NCBI GenBank assembly: GCA_035759585.1
Contig: DASTUP010000252.1
Location: forward strand, 1 to 20,853
DNA from: CAMLLJ01 sp035759585
GTDB taxonomy: Bacteria; Gemmatimonadota; Gemmatimonadetes; Gemmatimonadales; GWC2-71-9
Reading direction: 5' to 3'
DNA: 20,853 bases
The position numbers and the translations under genes were made by a program. Positions 14,948 to 20,853 of the stretch are shown here, one piece after another. A model generated the notes under the pieces. That model saw only the letters and a list, made by a program, of their open reading frames with translations. It was not told the origin of the DNA and did not search any database. The stretch's first letter is position 1. Every line of letters starts with the position of its first letter.

Positions 14948-15364
14948 ATGGGCATGTCAGTCGGCGATGCCGGCGGAATGAGCGCGGAACCGAACGTGGT
15001 TCCCATGATCGACATTCTGCTCGTGCTCCTCATCATCTTCATGGTCTCGCAGCCGCTCTCGCGGATGTCCCTGAACGTCCAGGTCGCTCCGCCGGACACC
15101 CGGACGCAGCAGGAGAGCGCGGCCAATAATCAGATCGTGCTCGAGCTGCCCGACGGCGGCGGCTACCTGATCAACCAGCAGCCGGTGCCCGATGGTCAAC
15201 TGGAAACGCAATTGCACACGATCTTCGATCCGCGCGCGGCGAAGCTCCTCTTCATCAAGGCGGGCCAGAGCCGGGTCTATCAGGATGTGATCGAGGCAAT
15301 GGATGTTGCGAGAGGCGCCGGAGTGGAACTGATCGGCTTTACACCGATCGAGGCGTATCGCTGA
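14948..15364 (+). CDS. exbD: ExbD-family biopolymer transport protein (second copy)
   Basis: A 138-aa paralogue of the preceding gene. Residues 14-31 (EPNVVPMIDILLVLLIIF) are nearly identical to the first copy, with the proton-pathway Asp at position 22. The periplasmic domain has diverged (QVAPPDTRTQQESAANNQIV against the acidic stretch of the first copy). ATG 14948 follows the first copy by 2 nt, with an excellent GAGGAGGAGGAA SD inside the upstream gene's end. ExbD acts as a dimer inside the ExbB pentamer, so two paralogues could form a heterodimer or serve two TonB proteins. The operon terminator follows 18 nt later. Confidence 0.93.
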   Translation: MGMSVGDAGGMSAEPNVVPMIDILLVLLIIFMVSQPLSRMSLNVQVAPPDTRTQQESAANNQIVLELPDGGGYLINQQPVPDGQLETQLHTIFDPRAAKLLFIKAGQSRVYQDVIEAMDVARGAGVELIGFTPIEAYR

Positions 15365-15382
15365 GTCACCATACCAGCGCAG

Positions 15383-15420
15383 AACACGTACGGGGGCCCG
15401 GGCGGGCCCCCGTACGTGTT
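15383..15420 (+). terminator. Strong rho-independent terminator of the tonB-exbBDD operon
   Basis: A perfect 17-bp stem, 15383-15399 with 15404-15420, has a 4-nt loop GGGC. It starts with AACACGTACGGGGGCCC and is followed by further T residues (GTTTTC). It separates the ExbD genes from the second TonB. Confidence 0.95.
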
Positions 15421-15479
15421 TTCGGGCACGGCCCATGCGTCCCCGATGAGGGAGACCGTTCGTTAATTTTCGAGCAGGA

Positions 15480-16295
15480 ATGACCGCACCTCGCGAAGTG
15501 AAGCCGCTGCGCGCCCCTCCGGCGCTCTGGATGCCGCGTCCCCGTCGGGAACCGGCCGGCTTCGTCGCGTCCATTCTCCTGCACGCGGGGCTCCTGGCGC
15601 TCATCGTCGGCGGCGTGATCGGCGGAAGTATCCGCCTTCGCGGCGCCGGAGATGGATTCGGGCCGGCAGGTGGCGGTGGCGGCGGCGGTGGCGGTGGGAG
15701 AAGGGTCTCATATATTGAGTTGCCCGCCGTCGGTGCACCTGCGCCGGCCGCCGTGGCCGCGCCGGAGCCCGTGCCGCCGGTCGAGGCTCCACCAGTCGAA
15801 GAAGCTCCGGTCGAGCCGGTGCCACCCCCTTCGGAAACGACCGCAGCAGCGGCAGCCGCTCCGGCGGAGGCGCGTGCGGACACGGGAAGCGGGACGGGAG
15901 CAGGGACGGGCACGGGAACCGGTGCGGGCGCCGGGGGCGGAAGCGGCGGCGGCGTGGGAGGTGGTGAGGGGACGGGAACAGGGGCGGCCGTCGGCCCTGG
16001 AACCGGTGGAGACAGCACCGACGTCATTCCGCCGCAGCTCCGGAACCTGATTCCACCTCTCGCCGAGCGGCCGCCGCGTGAGCTTCGCGGCCAGCGGATC
16101 AACGTGACCTTCTGGGTTTCCGCAGAAGGCCTCGTGGACCGCTTTGCCATCGATCCCGAGATCGGCGACCGCGGTTACCGCGAGAAGTTCTCGGAGATCA
16201 TGATGAAGACCCGATTCCGTCCGGCGCGCACGCGGGCCGGCGTACCAGTGCCATCCGTCTACGAGATCTCCTACACGCTTCCTACAGGCAGCTAA
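15480..16295 (+). CDS. Second TonB-family protein with low-complexity linkers
   Basis: A 271-aa protein with one membrane anchor (residues ~28-51, FVASILLHAGLLALIVGGVI) and a C-terminal TonB-like domain (~195-271; INVTFWVSAEGLVDRFAIDP, ending YEISYTLPTG). The middle is very unusual: ten consecutive glycines at residues 64-73, a Pro/Val/Glu segment (~95-118, alternating EP, PV and AP), an alanine run, then about 50 residues of Gly/Thr/Ser. The periplasm-spanning proline arm of normal TonB is thus partly replaced by flexible Gly/Thr spacer. ATG 15480 is preceded by AGGA without spacing, so the start may be weak; ATG 15531 is the alternative. It lies after the terminator of the ExbD operon, so it is separately transcribed. 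Confidence 0.85.
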   Translation: MTAPREVKPLRAPPALWMPRPRREPAGFVASILLHAGLLALIVGGVIGGSIRLRGAGDGFGPAGGGGGGGGGGRRVSYIELPAVGAPAPAAVAAPEPVPPVEAPPVEEAPVEPVPPPSETTAAAAAAPAEARADTGSGTGAGTGTGTGAGAGGGSGGGVGGGEGTGTGAAVGPGTGGDSTDVIPPQLRNLIPPLAERPPRELRGQRINVTFWVSAEGLVDRFAIDPEIGDRGYREKFSEIMMKTRFRPARTRAGVPVPSVYEISYTLPTGS

Positions 16296-16319
16296 CTCTC
16301 TCCTCCTGCCCCGGACGAC

Positions 16320-17822
16320 ATGAGCCAGCTCTTCCAGCGCAAACCGATCGCCGAGCTGGTCCCCGAATCCGATTCCCCCCATGGTCTGAAGCGCGCCCTC
16401 GGCTGGGGCGATCTCGTCATGCTCTCGATCGGCGCCGTCATCGGCGCCGGAATCTTCTCGTCGATCGGTACCGCGGCGGCGGGAGAGGTGCTGCCGAGCG
16501 GCGAGGTGGTGAGATATGGGGCGGGGCCTGCGCTCGTGCTGTCGTTCGTGCTGCTCGGCATCGTGTGCGGGCTCGCGGCCCTCTGCTATGCGGAGCTGGC
16601 GTCGATGATCCCGCAGGCCGGCAGCGCATACGCCTACTCGTATGCAACGCTCGGCGAGTTCATCGCGTGGATCATCGGCTGGGACCTGATCCTCGAGTAC
16701 GCCGTCGGCAACGTGGCGGTGGCGATCGCATGGAGCGGCTATTTCAACTCGCTCCTGACCGGATTCGGTATCGACCTTCCCGGCTGGCTCACCCACGGGT
16801 ACCGGACGGCGCTGCTCAGCTCGGACCCCGCCGTGCATGCCCTGCTCGAGACCGCCCCGCGCATCGCGGGCATCCCGATCATCCTCAACGTCCCGGCCTT
16901 CCTGATCGTGATGTTCGTGACGGCGCTGCTCGCGATGGGTGTGCGGGAGAGCATCCGTGCGAACAACATCATGGTCGTGGTCAAGCTCCTCGTCCTCGGC
17001 CTCTTCGTCGCGGTCGGCGCGGCGCACATCGAGCCCGACAACTACGTGCCGTTCGCGCCGAACGGATGGCGCGGGATCCACCAGGGCGCGGCAATCGTCT
17101 TCTTCGCCTACATCGGCTTCGATGCGATCTCGACGGCGGCGGAGGAAACGAAGAACCCGCAGCGGAACATGCCGATCGGCATCCTCGGCGGTCTCGCGAT
17201 CTGTACCCTGATCTATGTGATCGTCGGCGCCGTGGCGACGGGCATCGTGCCCTACGAGGAGCTGCGCGCCGCCGACCCGCTCGCGCGGGCACTGCAGATC
17301 GCCGGGCTCGAGACGGCGAGCTGGATCGTCGCCGCGGGCGCCGTCGTTTCGCTCACCGCGGTGCTCCTCGTCTTCCAATACGGCCAGCCGCGGATCTTCA
17401 TGGCGATGGCGCGCGACGGGCTGCTGCCGCCCTGGGCCGCCCGCATCCATCCGAAGTACCGGACGCCCCTGGCGAGCACGATCTTCACCGGCGTCGTGGT
17501 GGCCCTCGGATCGCTCGTCGCGGACGAGAACGAGATCTACGACCTCACGAACATCGGGACGCTCGCGGCGTTCGCGATCGTCTGCATCGGCGTCCTCGTG
17601 CTCAGGATCAAGGAGCCGGAACGCCCCCGGCCCTTCCGGGTGCCCTTCGTCTGGTTCGTGACGCTCGGTGGCGCCGCTGCGTGCATCTACGTGATGCGCG
17701 GGCTGCCGCTGCATGCGTGGGAGCGATTCGGGATCTGGCTGGTGATCGGGATTACGCTGTACTTCAGCTACGGATATCGGCGGAGCAAGCTGCGGGGGAG
17801 GAATCCCGGGGCGATCGGCTGA
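16320..17822 (+). CDS. APC-family amino acid permease (cationic amino acid transporter type)
   Basis: A 500-aa secondary transporter with about 12-14 membrane helices. The glycine-rich unwound part of helix 1 is GAVIGAGIF (residues 38-46), the hallmark of APC amino acid carriers. FFAYIGFDAISTAAEETKNP lies around residues 261-280 and GQPRIFMAMARDGLLP around 356-371; both patterns are typical of the bacterial/eukaryotic cationic amino acid transporter branch (YfnA/GkApcT-like). Its substrate cannot be fixed from sequence. It would bring amino acids across the inner membrane with protons. No good SD is visible before ATG 16320; it starts 24 nt after the second TonB gene and may share its transcript. 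Confidence 0.92.
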   Translation: MSQLFQRKPIAELVPESDSPHGLKRALGWGDLVMLSIGAVIGAGIFSSIGTAAAGEVLPSGEVVRYGAGPALVLSFVLLGIVCGLAALCYAELASMIPQAGSAYAYSYATLGEFIAWIIGWDLILEYAVGNVAVAIAWSGYFNSLLTGFGIDLPGWLTHGYRTALLSSDPAVHALLETAPRIAGIPIILNVPAFLIVMFVTALLAMGVRESIRANNIMVVVKLLVLGLFVAVGAAHIEPDNYVPFAPNGWRGIHQGAAIVFFAYIGFDAISTAAEETKNPQRNMPIGILGGLAICTLIYVIVGAVATGIVPYEELRAADPLARALQIAGLETASWIVAAGAVVSLTAVLLVFQYGQPRIFMAMARDGLLPPWAARIHPKYRTPLASTIFTGVVVALGSLVADENEIYDLTNIGTLAAFAIVCIGVLVLRIKEPERPRPFRVPFVWFVTLGGAAACIYVMRGLPLHAWERFGIWLVIGITLYFSYGYRRSKLRGRNPGAIG

Positions 17823-17867
17823 CGGGCTGCAGGGGCAACGACGCGTCTCCAACCGGCGAGGATCCAA

Positions 17868-18290
17868 ATGCGCGTGCCATCGGTACTCAGTTTCTCGGCC
17901 GTCTTCCTCGCACTCCTCGGGCTGTTCCTCCTGCTGCAGACCGGAGTCGCAATGAGCGCTCTCGGTCATGCGGCACCGCCGACCGGCGCCGTGACCGATC
18001 CGGCAGCACTCGCCTACTGGCGGGCCGCGGCTTTCGCACGGCTGTTCGGGGTCTCGCTGCTCGCGTTCGGCATGGTGCTGTGGCACGTGAAGCCGCTGGT
18101 GCGCGTCACCGCGGAGCGGCGCATCGGCATCATGCTCAGCGCGGGGTTCGCATTGGTGGGCCTGATCTGTCTCATTCAGCAGGTCGCCATCTTCGGCACG
18201 CCGGCGGGGTGGGCAATGGCCCTGGCATTCTTCGGTCTGGCGACGGTCGCGGCCGTAACAGCCCTCCGCTCGTCATCGAGTGCCGGCTGA
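17868..18290 (+). CDS. Small four-helix membrane protein of unknown function
   Basis: A 140-aa protein with GAGG (17858-17861) before ATG 17868. Four hydrophobic stretches, about residues 7-28, 54-75, 88-106 and 110-133, are separated by short loops; the second loop carries VKPLVRVTAERR, which by the positive-inside rule is cytoplasmic. I do not recognise the family. It begins 45 nt after the permease and could be its co-transcribed neighbour. It converges on the kinase gene, with stop codons only 18 nt apart. Confidence 0.75.
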   Translation: MRVPSVLSFSAVFLALLGLFLLLQTGVAMSALGHAAPPTGAVTDPAALAYWRAAAFARLFGVSLLAFGMVLWHVKPLVRVTAERRIGIMLSAGFALVGLICLIQQVAIFGTPAGWAMALAFFGLATVAAVTALRSSSSAG

Positions 18291-18325
18291 AAGAAAAATC
18301 CTCGGCCGTTATTTCCGGCTGGCCG
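18290..18325 (-). terminator. Possible weak terminator of the kinase gene
   Basis: On the minus strand CGGCC (18307-18303 on the 3' side, 18325-18321 on the 5' side) forms a 5-bp stem overlapping the stop codon. A T-rich run (ATTTTTCTTTC) follows, over 18300-18290. The stem is short. Confidence 0.35.
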
Positions 18326-19211
18326 CGACTTCGCTCGCCATCCGCAGCGCCCCACCGACCGCATCCACTTCTCCCGGCGCCGGCGTAATCCCGTCCTTCT
18401 TCAGCCGCGCGTCGAGTGCCTGGCGCAGCAAGGGATTCGCCAGGAGACCGCCGGTGATCGCGACCGTCGGCGTTTCACCGCCGAGCTTCCGCCGCAGGTG
18501 CAGCACCAGGCCGGCGAGCTCTTCCGCGGCGTAGTGGACGATGGCGCGAGCCGTAGGATCTCCCTGCTCGGCCGCGGCAAGGACATGCGGTGCGAGGGCA
18601 GCCACTTCGGGGGGACCGGCCGTGGCGGTCCAGCGCACCAGCTCATCGAAATCCGGGCTGCGCGTCGCCTCGAGCAGCCGGGTGGATAGCGTGGTCTCGG
18701 CGCCGCGTCCGTCCGTTGCGCGGCTCACTGCGCCGAGCGCGGCCCGCCCGATGGCATAGCCGCTTCCCTCGTCTCCCATCTGCCAGCCGTAGCCGCCTGC
18801 GCGGTGGGACTCGCCGGCGCTGTCACGCGCGATGGCGATGCTCCCGGTGCCGGCGGCCAGGACGATTCCTGCGCCGGGGCCGAGGGCTCCCTCGAGCGCG
18901 ATCGCGATGTCGGTCGTGACGACGACCGTGTGCGCCACCCCCTCACCGCGCAGCGCCTGCTGCAGCTCGCGCGCTTCCACCGGCCGCCCCGCGCCCGCAG
19001 CACCCACGACGAGCACATCCCCCTGGAGGACGCCGGCCGCCGACAGCGCCCGCCTCACCGTTTCCGCGATCGTCGCCGCGGAGGCGAGCGCGCGGCCCGG
19101 CCGGATCGCGGCCCCCGGGCCTTCGACCCGACCGACGATCTCCCCGTCGCGCAGGACGGCCGCGGCAGTCTTGGTGCCGCCGACATCGGCACCGATCAGT
19201 ACTTTCGTCAT
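18309..19211 (-). CDS. BadF/BadG/NAGK-type sugar kinase
   Basis: A 300-aa ASKHA-fold ATPase that most likely phosphorylates an amino sugar such as N-acetylglucosamine. ATP-site motifs are present in order: phosphate-1 DVGGTKT (residues 9-15), phosphate-2 LAAGTGSIAIA (~residue 115), the NAGK-like GYGWQMGDEGSGYAIGRAAL (~135-155) and adenosine-site ITGGLL (~265). Start ATG 19211 has a strong GGAGG SD, and its ATGA overlaps the stop of the upstream SSS symporter. A much longer open frame extends upstream but is a shadow of the symporter. Being made together with the transporter suggests import followed by phosphorylation of the same substrate, for instance in peptidoglycan recycling; substrate is inferred only. 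Confidence 0.88.
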   Translation of the reverse strand: MTKVLIGADVGGTKTAAAVLRDGEIVGRVEGPGAAIRPGRALASAATIAETVRRALSAAGVLQGDVLVVGAAGAGRPVEARELQQALRGEGVAHTVVVTTDIAIALEGALGPGAGIVLAAGTGSIAIARDSAGESHRAGGYGWQMGDEGSGYAIGRAALGAVSRATDGRGAETTLSTRLLEATRSPDFDELVRWTATAGPPEVAALAPHVLAAAEQGDPTARAIVHYAAEELAGLVLHLRRKLGGETPTVAITGGLLANPLLRQALDARLKKDGITPAPGEVDAVGGALRMASEVAASRK

Positions 19212-20683
19212 TTCCCCTCCGACCCGCGGAGTCGCGCCGACGCGAGTCCGGCGGCGACGCAGAGCGTGGTACCGAGCGGCACGTACCAGGGCCAGGCGAG
19301 ACGCACCGCCGGTGTGAGCCACTCCATGCCGGCGAGGGCGCTGAGCGGCCGAGCGAAGATCACCACGAGCATCACGGTGATCGTCACCGTCGCGGCGATG
19401 AGCACATCCGTTCCTTCCGCCCGCGACCAGGCGCCGGCAAGAATGTACGCGCCGAGCAGCGCGCCGTACGTCACCGACGCGATCGACAGCGCGAGCACCA
19501 CCACCGGCGTATCGGTGCCCGACGCATACACGTTGAAGAGCAGGGCGGCGCCGATGAGGCTCAGCCCCCAGACGATCGAAAAGGCGCGGCCGATGCGCAG
19601 CAGCTTCACCGGGTCGCGCTCGCCGGTCCAGCCGGCGTAGAGGTCGTGCGTCATCGAGGAAGCCAGCGCATTGATCGAGGACGCGACGGTGCTCATCGCG
19701 GCGGCCAGGATGCCGGCGACGAGGAGCCCGGCGAGTCCTGTCGGCAATTGCTCGATGATGAAGCGCGCGAAGATCTGGTCGCCCTGCAGCTCGGCGGGCG
19801 CCATCCCGGCCGACCAGATCGCGACGCCGACCATGAGGAAGAGGAGGAACTGCAGGATGACCACGACGCCCGAGCCGATGAGCGCCGCGCGCGCATCGCC
19901 CAGGCTCCGCGTCGCGAGGAGGCGCTGCACGATGAGATGGTCGGTGCCGTGCGACGCCGCGGAAAGCAGCGCGCCGCCGACCAGGCCGCCCACGAAAGTG
20001 TACGTGGACGTGAAGTTGACCGCGAAGTCGAAGACGCGCAGGTGTCCCGCCTCGGCTGCGCGGGAGAGGCTCGCCGACGCGCCTCCCCCGAGGCTCCACG
20101 CGATGAGCAGCGCCGCGATCCCGCCGGAGACGTAGACCGCAAGCTGAATCACATCGGTCCAGACCACCGCCTTGAGTCCGCCGGCCCAGGTGTAGACGAG
20201 CGTCACGAGACCCATGACCACGATCGCCGCGGGAATGCTCCACCCGGTGAGCAGGGCGAGCGGGATCGCGCCGACGAAGATCCGGACGCCGTCGCCGAGG
20301 AACCGCGTCGCCAGGAAGATGACGGACATCGCGCGCCGCGTCCCGGCGCCGAAGCGCGATTCGAGACGCGCGTAGGCCGTTTCCTGGGTGCCCCGGAAGT
20401 AGCCGGGAAGGAGCCACGCGGCCACGACGATGCGCCCGAGGAGGTAGCCGAATGCGATCTGGAGGAAACCGAGATCGCCGCGCGCGCCGACGCCGGGCAC
20501 GGAAAGCACGGTGAGCGCCGACGTCTCGGTCGCGACAATCGAGAAGAGCACGGCCCACGCCGGGAGATCCCGCGCGCCGAGAAAGTAGTCTCCAGCGGTG
20601 CTCTGCCGGCGCGTCGACCAGAGGCCGATGCCGAGCGTGAGGACGAAGTAGACGACGATGACGGCGAGGTCGGCAGTGGACAT
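19208..20683 (-). CDS. SSS-family sodium:solute symporter
   Basis: A 491-aa inner-membrane transporter with about 13 helices. The N-terminus (LAVIVVYFVLTLGIGLW, then DYFLGARDLPAWAVLFS) and the segment AAAMSTVASSINALASSMTHDLY (about residues 327-349) are classic solute:sodium symporter signatures, with the Ser pair that lines the sodium site in vSGLT-type carriers. It uses the Na+ gradient to import a sugar, amino acid or similar small solute. ATG 20683 has no SD-like sequence upstream. Its stop overlaps the kinase start by 4 nt, making a two-gene uptake/phosphorylation operon. The upstream region is G-rich on the plus strand and has several inverted repeats. Confidence 0.92.
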   Translation of the reverse strand: MSTADLAVIVVYFVLTLGIGLWSTRRQSTAGDYFLGARDLPAWAVLFSIVATETSALTVLSVPGVGARGDLGFLQIAFGYLLGRIVVAAWLLPGYFRGTQETAYARLESRFGAGTRRAMSVIFLATRFLGDGVRIFVGAIPLALLTGWSIPAAIVVMGLVTLVYTWAGGLKAVVWTDVIQLAVYVSGGIAALLIAWSLGGGASASLSRAAEAGHLRVFDFAVNFTSTYTFVGGLVGGALLSAASHGTDHLIVQRLLATRSLGDARAALIGSGVVVILQFLLFLMVGVAIWSAGMAPAELQGDQIFARFIIEQLPTGLAGLLVAGILAAAMSTVASSINALASSMTHDLYAGWTGERDPVKLLRIGRAFSIVWGLSLIGAALLFNVYASGTDTPVVVLALSIASVTYGALLGAYILAGAWSRAEGTDVLIAATVTITVMLVVIFARPLSALAGMEWLTPAVRLAWPWYVPLGTTLCVAAGLASARLRGSEGK

Positions 20684-20705
20684 GGGGGTGAACGGTAAGC
20701 GGTGA

Positions 20706-20732
20706 GGGGGGAACGGGGAACAGGGAATGGGG
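20706..20732 (+). repeat. G-tract run, possible G-quadruplex
   Basis: Four G-tracts (20706-20711, 20715-20718, 20723-20725, 20729-20732) are separated by AAC, AACA and AAT loops, fitting the usual G3+ N1-7 pattern. The G-rich strand is the template strand of the symporter, in its 5' leader or promoter region. Confidence 0.5.
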
Positions 20733-20806
20733 ACCAGCGTGCGTGGGGAGCTACGACAACGGGGCGACCAATGGCCGCCCCGTTCCGCGCGTATCGTTCC
20801 CCGTTC
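20711..20806. repeat. 11-bp inverted repeat enclosing a hairpin
   Basis: GAACGGGGAAC (20711-20721) recurs as its exact complement GTTCCCCGTTC at 20796-20806. The 74-nt interval encloses the 9-bp hairpin at 20758-20784. Confidence 0.55.
20758..20784 (-). terminator. Hairpin downstream of the Fe-S carrier gene
   Basis: AACGGGGCG (20758-20766) pairs with CGCCCCGTT (20776-20784) around a 9-nt loop. On the minus strand it starts 32 nt after the stop codon of the HesB-type gene and is followed by GTCGT, so the U-tract is poor. Confidence 0.5.
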
Positions 20807-20816
20807 GCGATGACCG

Positions 20817-20853
20817 CTACGCGGTGAAGCTGCTCCCGCACCCGCAGCCGCCG
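20817..20853 (-). CDS. A-type Fe-S carrier (HesB/IscA/ErpA), C-terminal fragment
   Basis: Only the last 11 codons and stop (TAG, complement of 20817-20819) are inside the window. On the minus strand they read GGCGCGSSFTA, and CGCGxSF is the conserved C-terminal motif of A-type iron-sulfur carriers, whose two cysteines bind the cluster with a third one further upstream. The rest lies beyond the right edge. Together with the SOD genes it hints at an organism living with oxygen, but the assignment rests on this motif alone. Confidence 0.75.
   Translation of the reverse strand, partial: GGCGCGSSFTA

Noticed and set aside
15660..15980. Repeat-rich region as a CRISPR array or tandem-repeat mobile element
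   Set aside because: The repetition is codon-periodic (Gly/Thr/Pro codons) inside an intact frame, with no direct repeats and unique spacers.
17823..17867. Terminator between permease and small membrane protein
   Set aside because: No stable stem or T-run visible in the 45 nt.
15708..18086. 792-codon open frame on the minus strand
   Set aside because: It runs antisense to the second TonB and the permease and has Arg/His/Asp/Glu-rich composition without motifs; a typical GC-rich shadow frame.
18309..20558. 749-codon frame that would fuse a large domain to the kinase
   Set aside because: The first ~450 residues are an out-of-frame reading of the symporter; ATG 19211 with GGAGG SD is the real kinase start.

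Overview
The window is about 68% GC, tightly packed and free of mobile elements or CRISPR arrays. Gene content suggests a free-living Gram-negative (diderm) bacterium, and the combination fits Gemmatimonadota or a close relative best: a PEP-CTERM protein, a TonB-ExbB-ExbD-ExbD block, many GTG/TTG starts and several lipoproteins. This placement is inference from gene style; no rRNA or marker gene is present. No gene-free stretch exceeds 300 bases; the longest are 3988-4240 (divergent promoter region) and 12824-13033 (leader of the TonB operon).

Left part (1-4726): the 3' end of an M49-like zinc peptidase, then a Cu/Zn superoxide dismutase lipoprotein and an SRAP (YedK/HMCES-type) abasic-site shield gene 4 nt apart, a tRNA-Ala(TGC) and a strong hairpin terminator. 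A seven-bladed Vgb-like propeller protein runs on the minus strand and converges on that terminator. It diverges from a PEP-CTERM surface protein whose upstream region holds a perfect CRP-type palindrome.

Centre (4823-12823): eight plus-strand genes with spacings from a 4-nt overlap to 23 nt, possibly one long operon: an orphan multi-pass membrane protein, Mn/Fe superoxide dismutase, a peroxiredoxin overlapping it by 4 nt, a divergent six-hairpin-glycosidase-like protein, an NTF2-like lipoprotein, a soluble GAF/PAS histidine kinase, an OmpR-family regulator and a membrane histidine kinase. The layout couples superoxide and peroxide removal to a one-regulator, two-kinase signalling module.

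Right part (13034-20853): TonB, ExbB and two ExbD paralogues form an energy-transduction operon, preceded by an 11-bp-period direct repeat resembling a Pho box and closed by a 17-bp-stem terminator. Then come a second TonB with extreme low-complexity linkers, a cationic-amino-acid-type APC permease and a small membrane protein. On the minus strand an SSS symporter and a BadF/NAGK-type kinase overlap by 4 nt and probably import and phosphorylate a sugar or amino sugar. The window ends in the last codons of an A-type Fe-S carrier (HesB/IscA/ErpA) on the minus strand.
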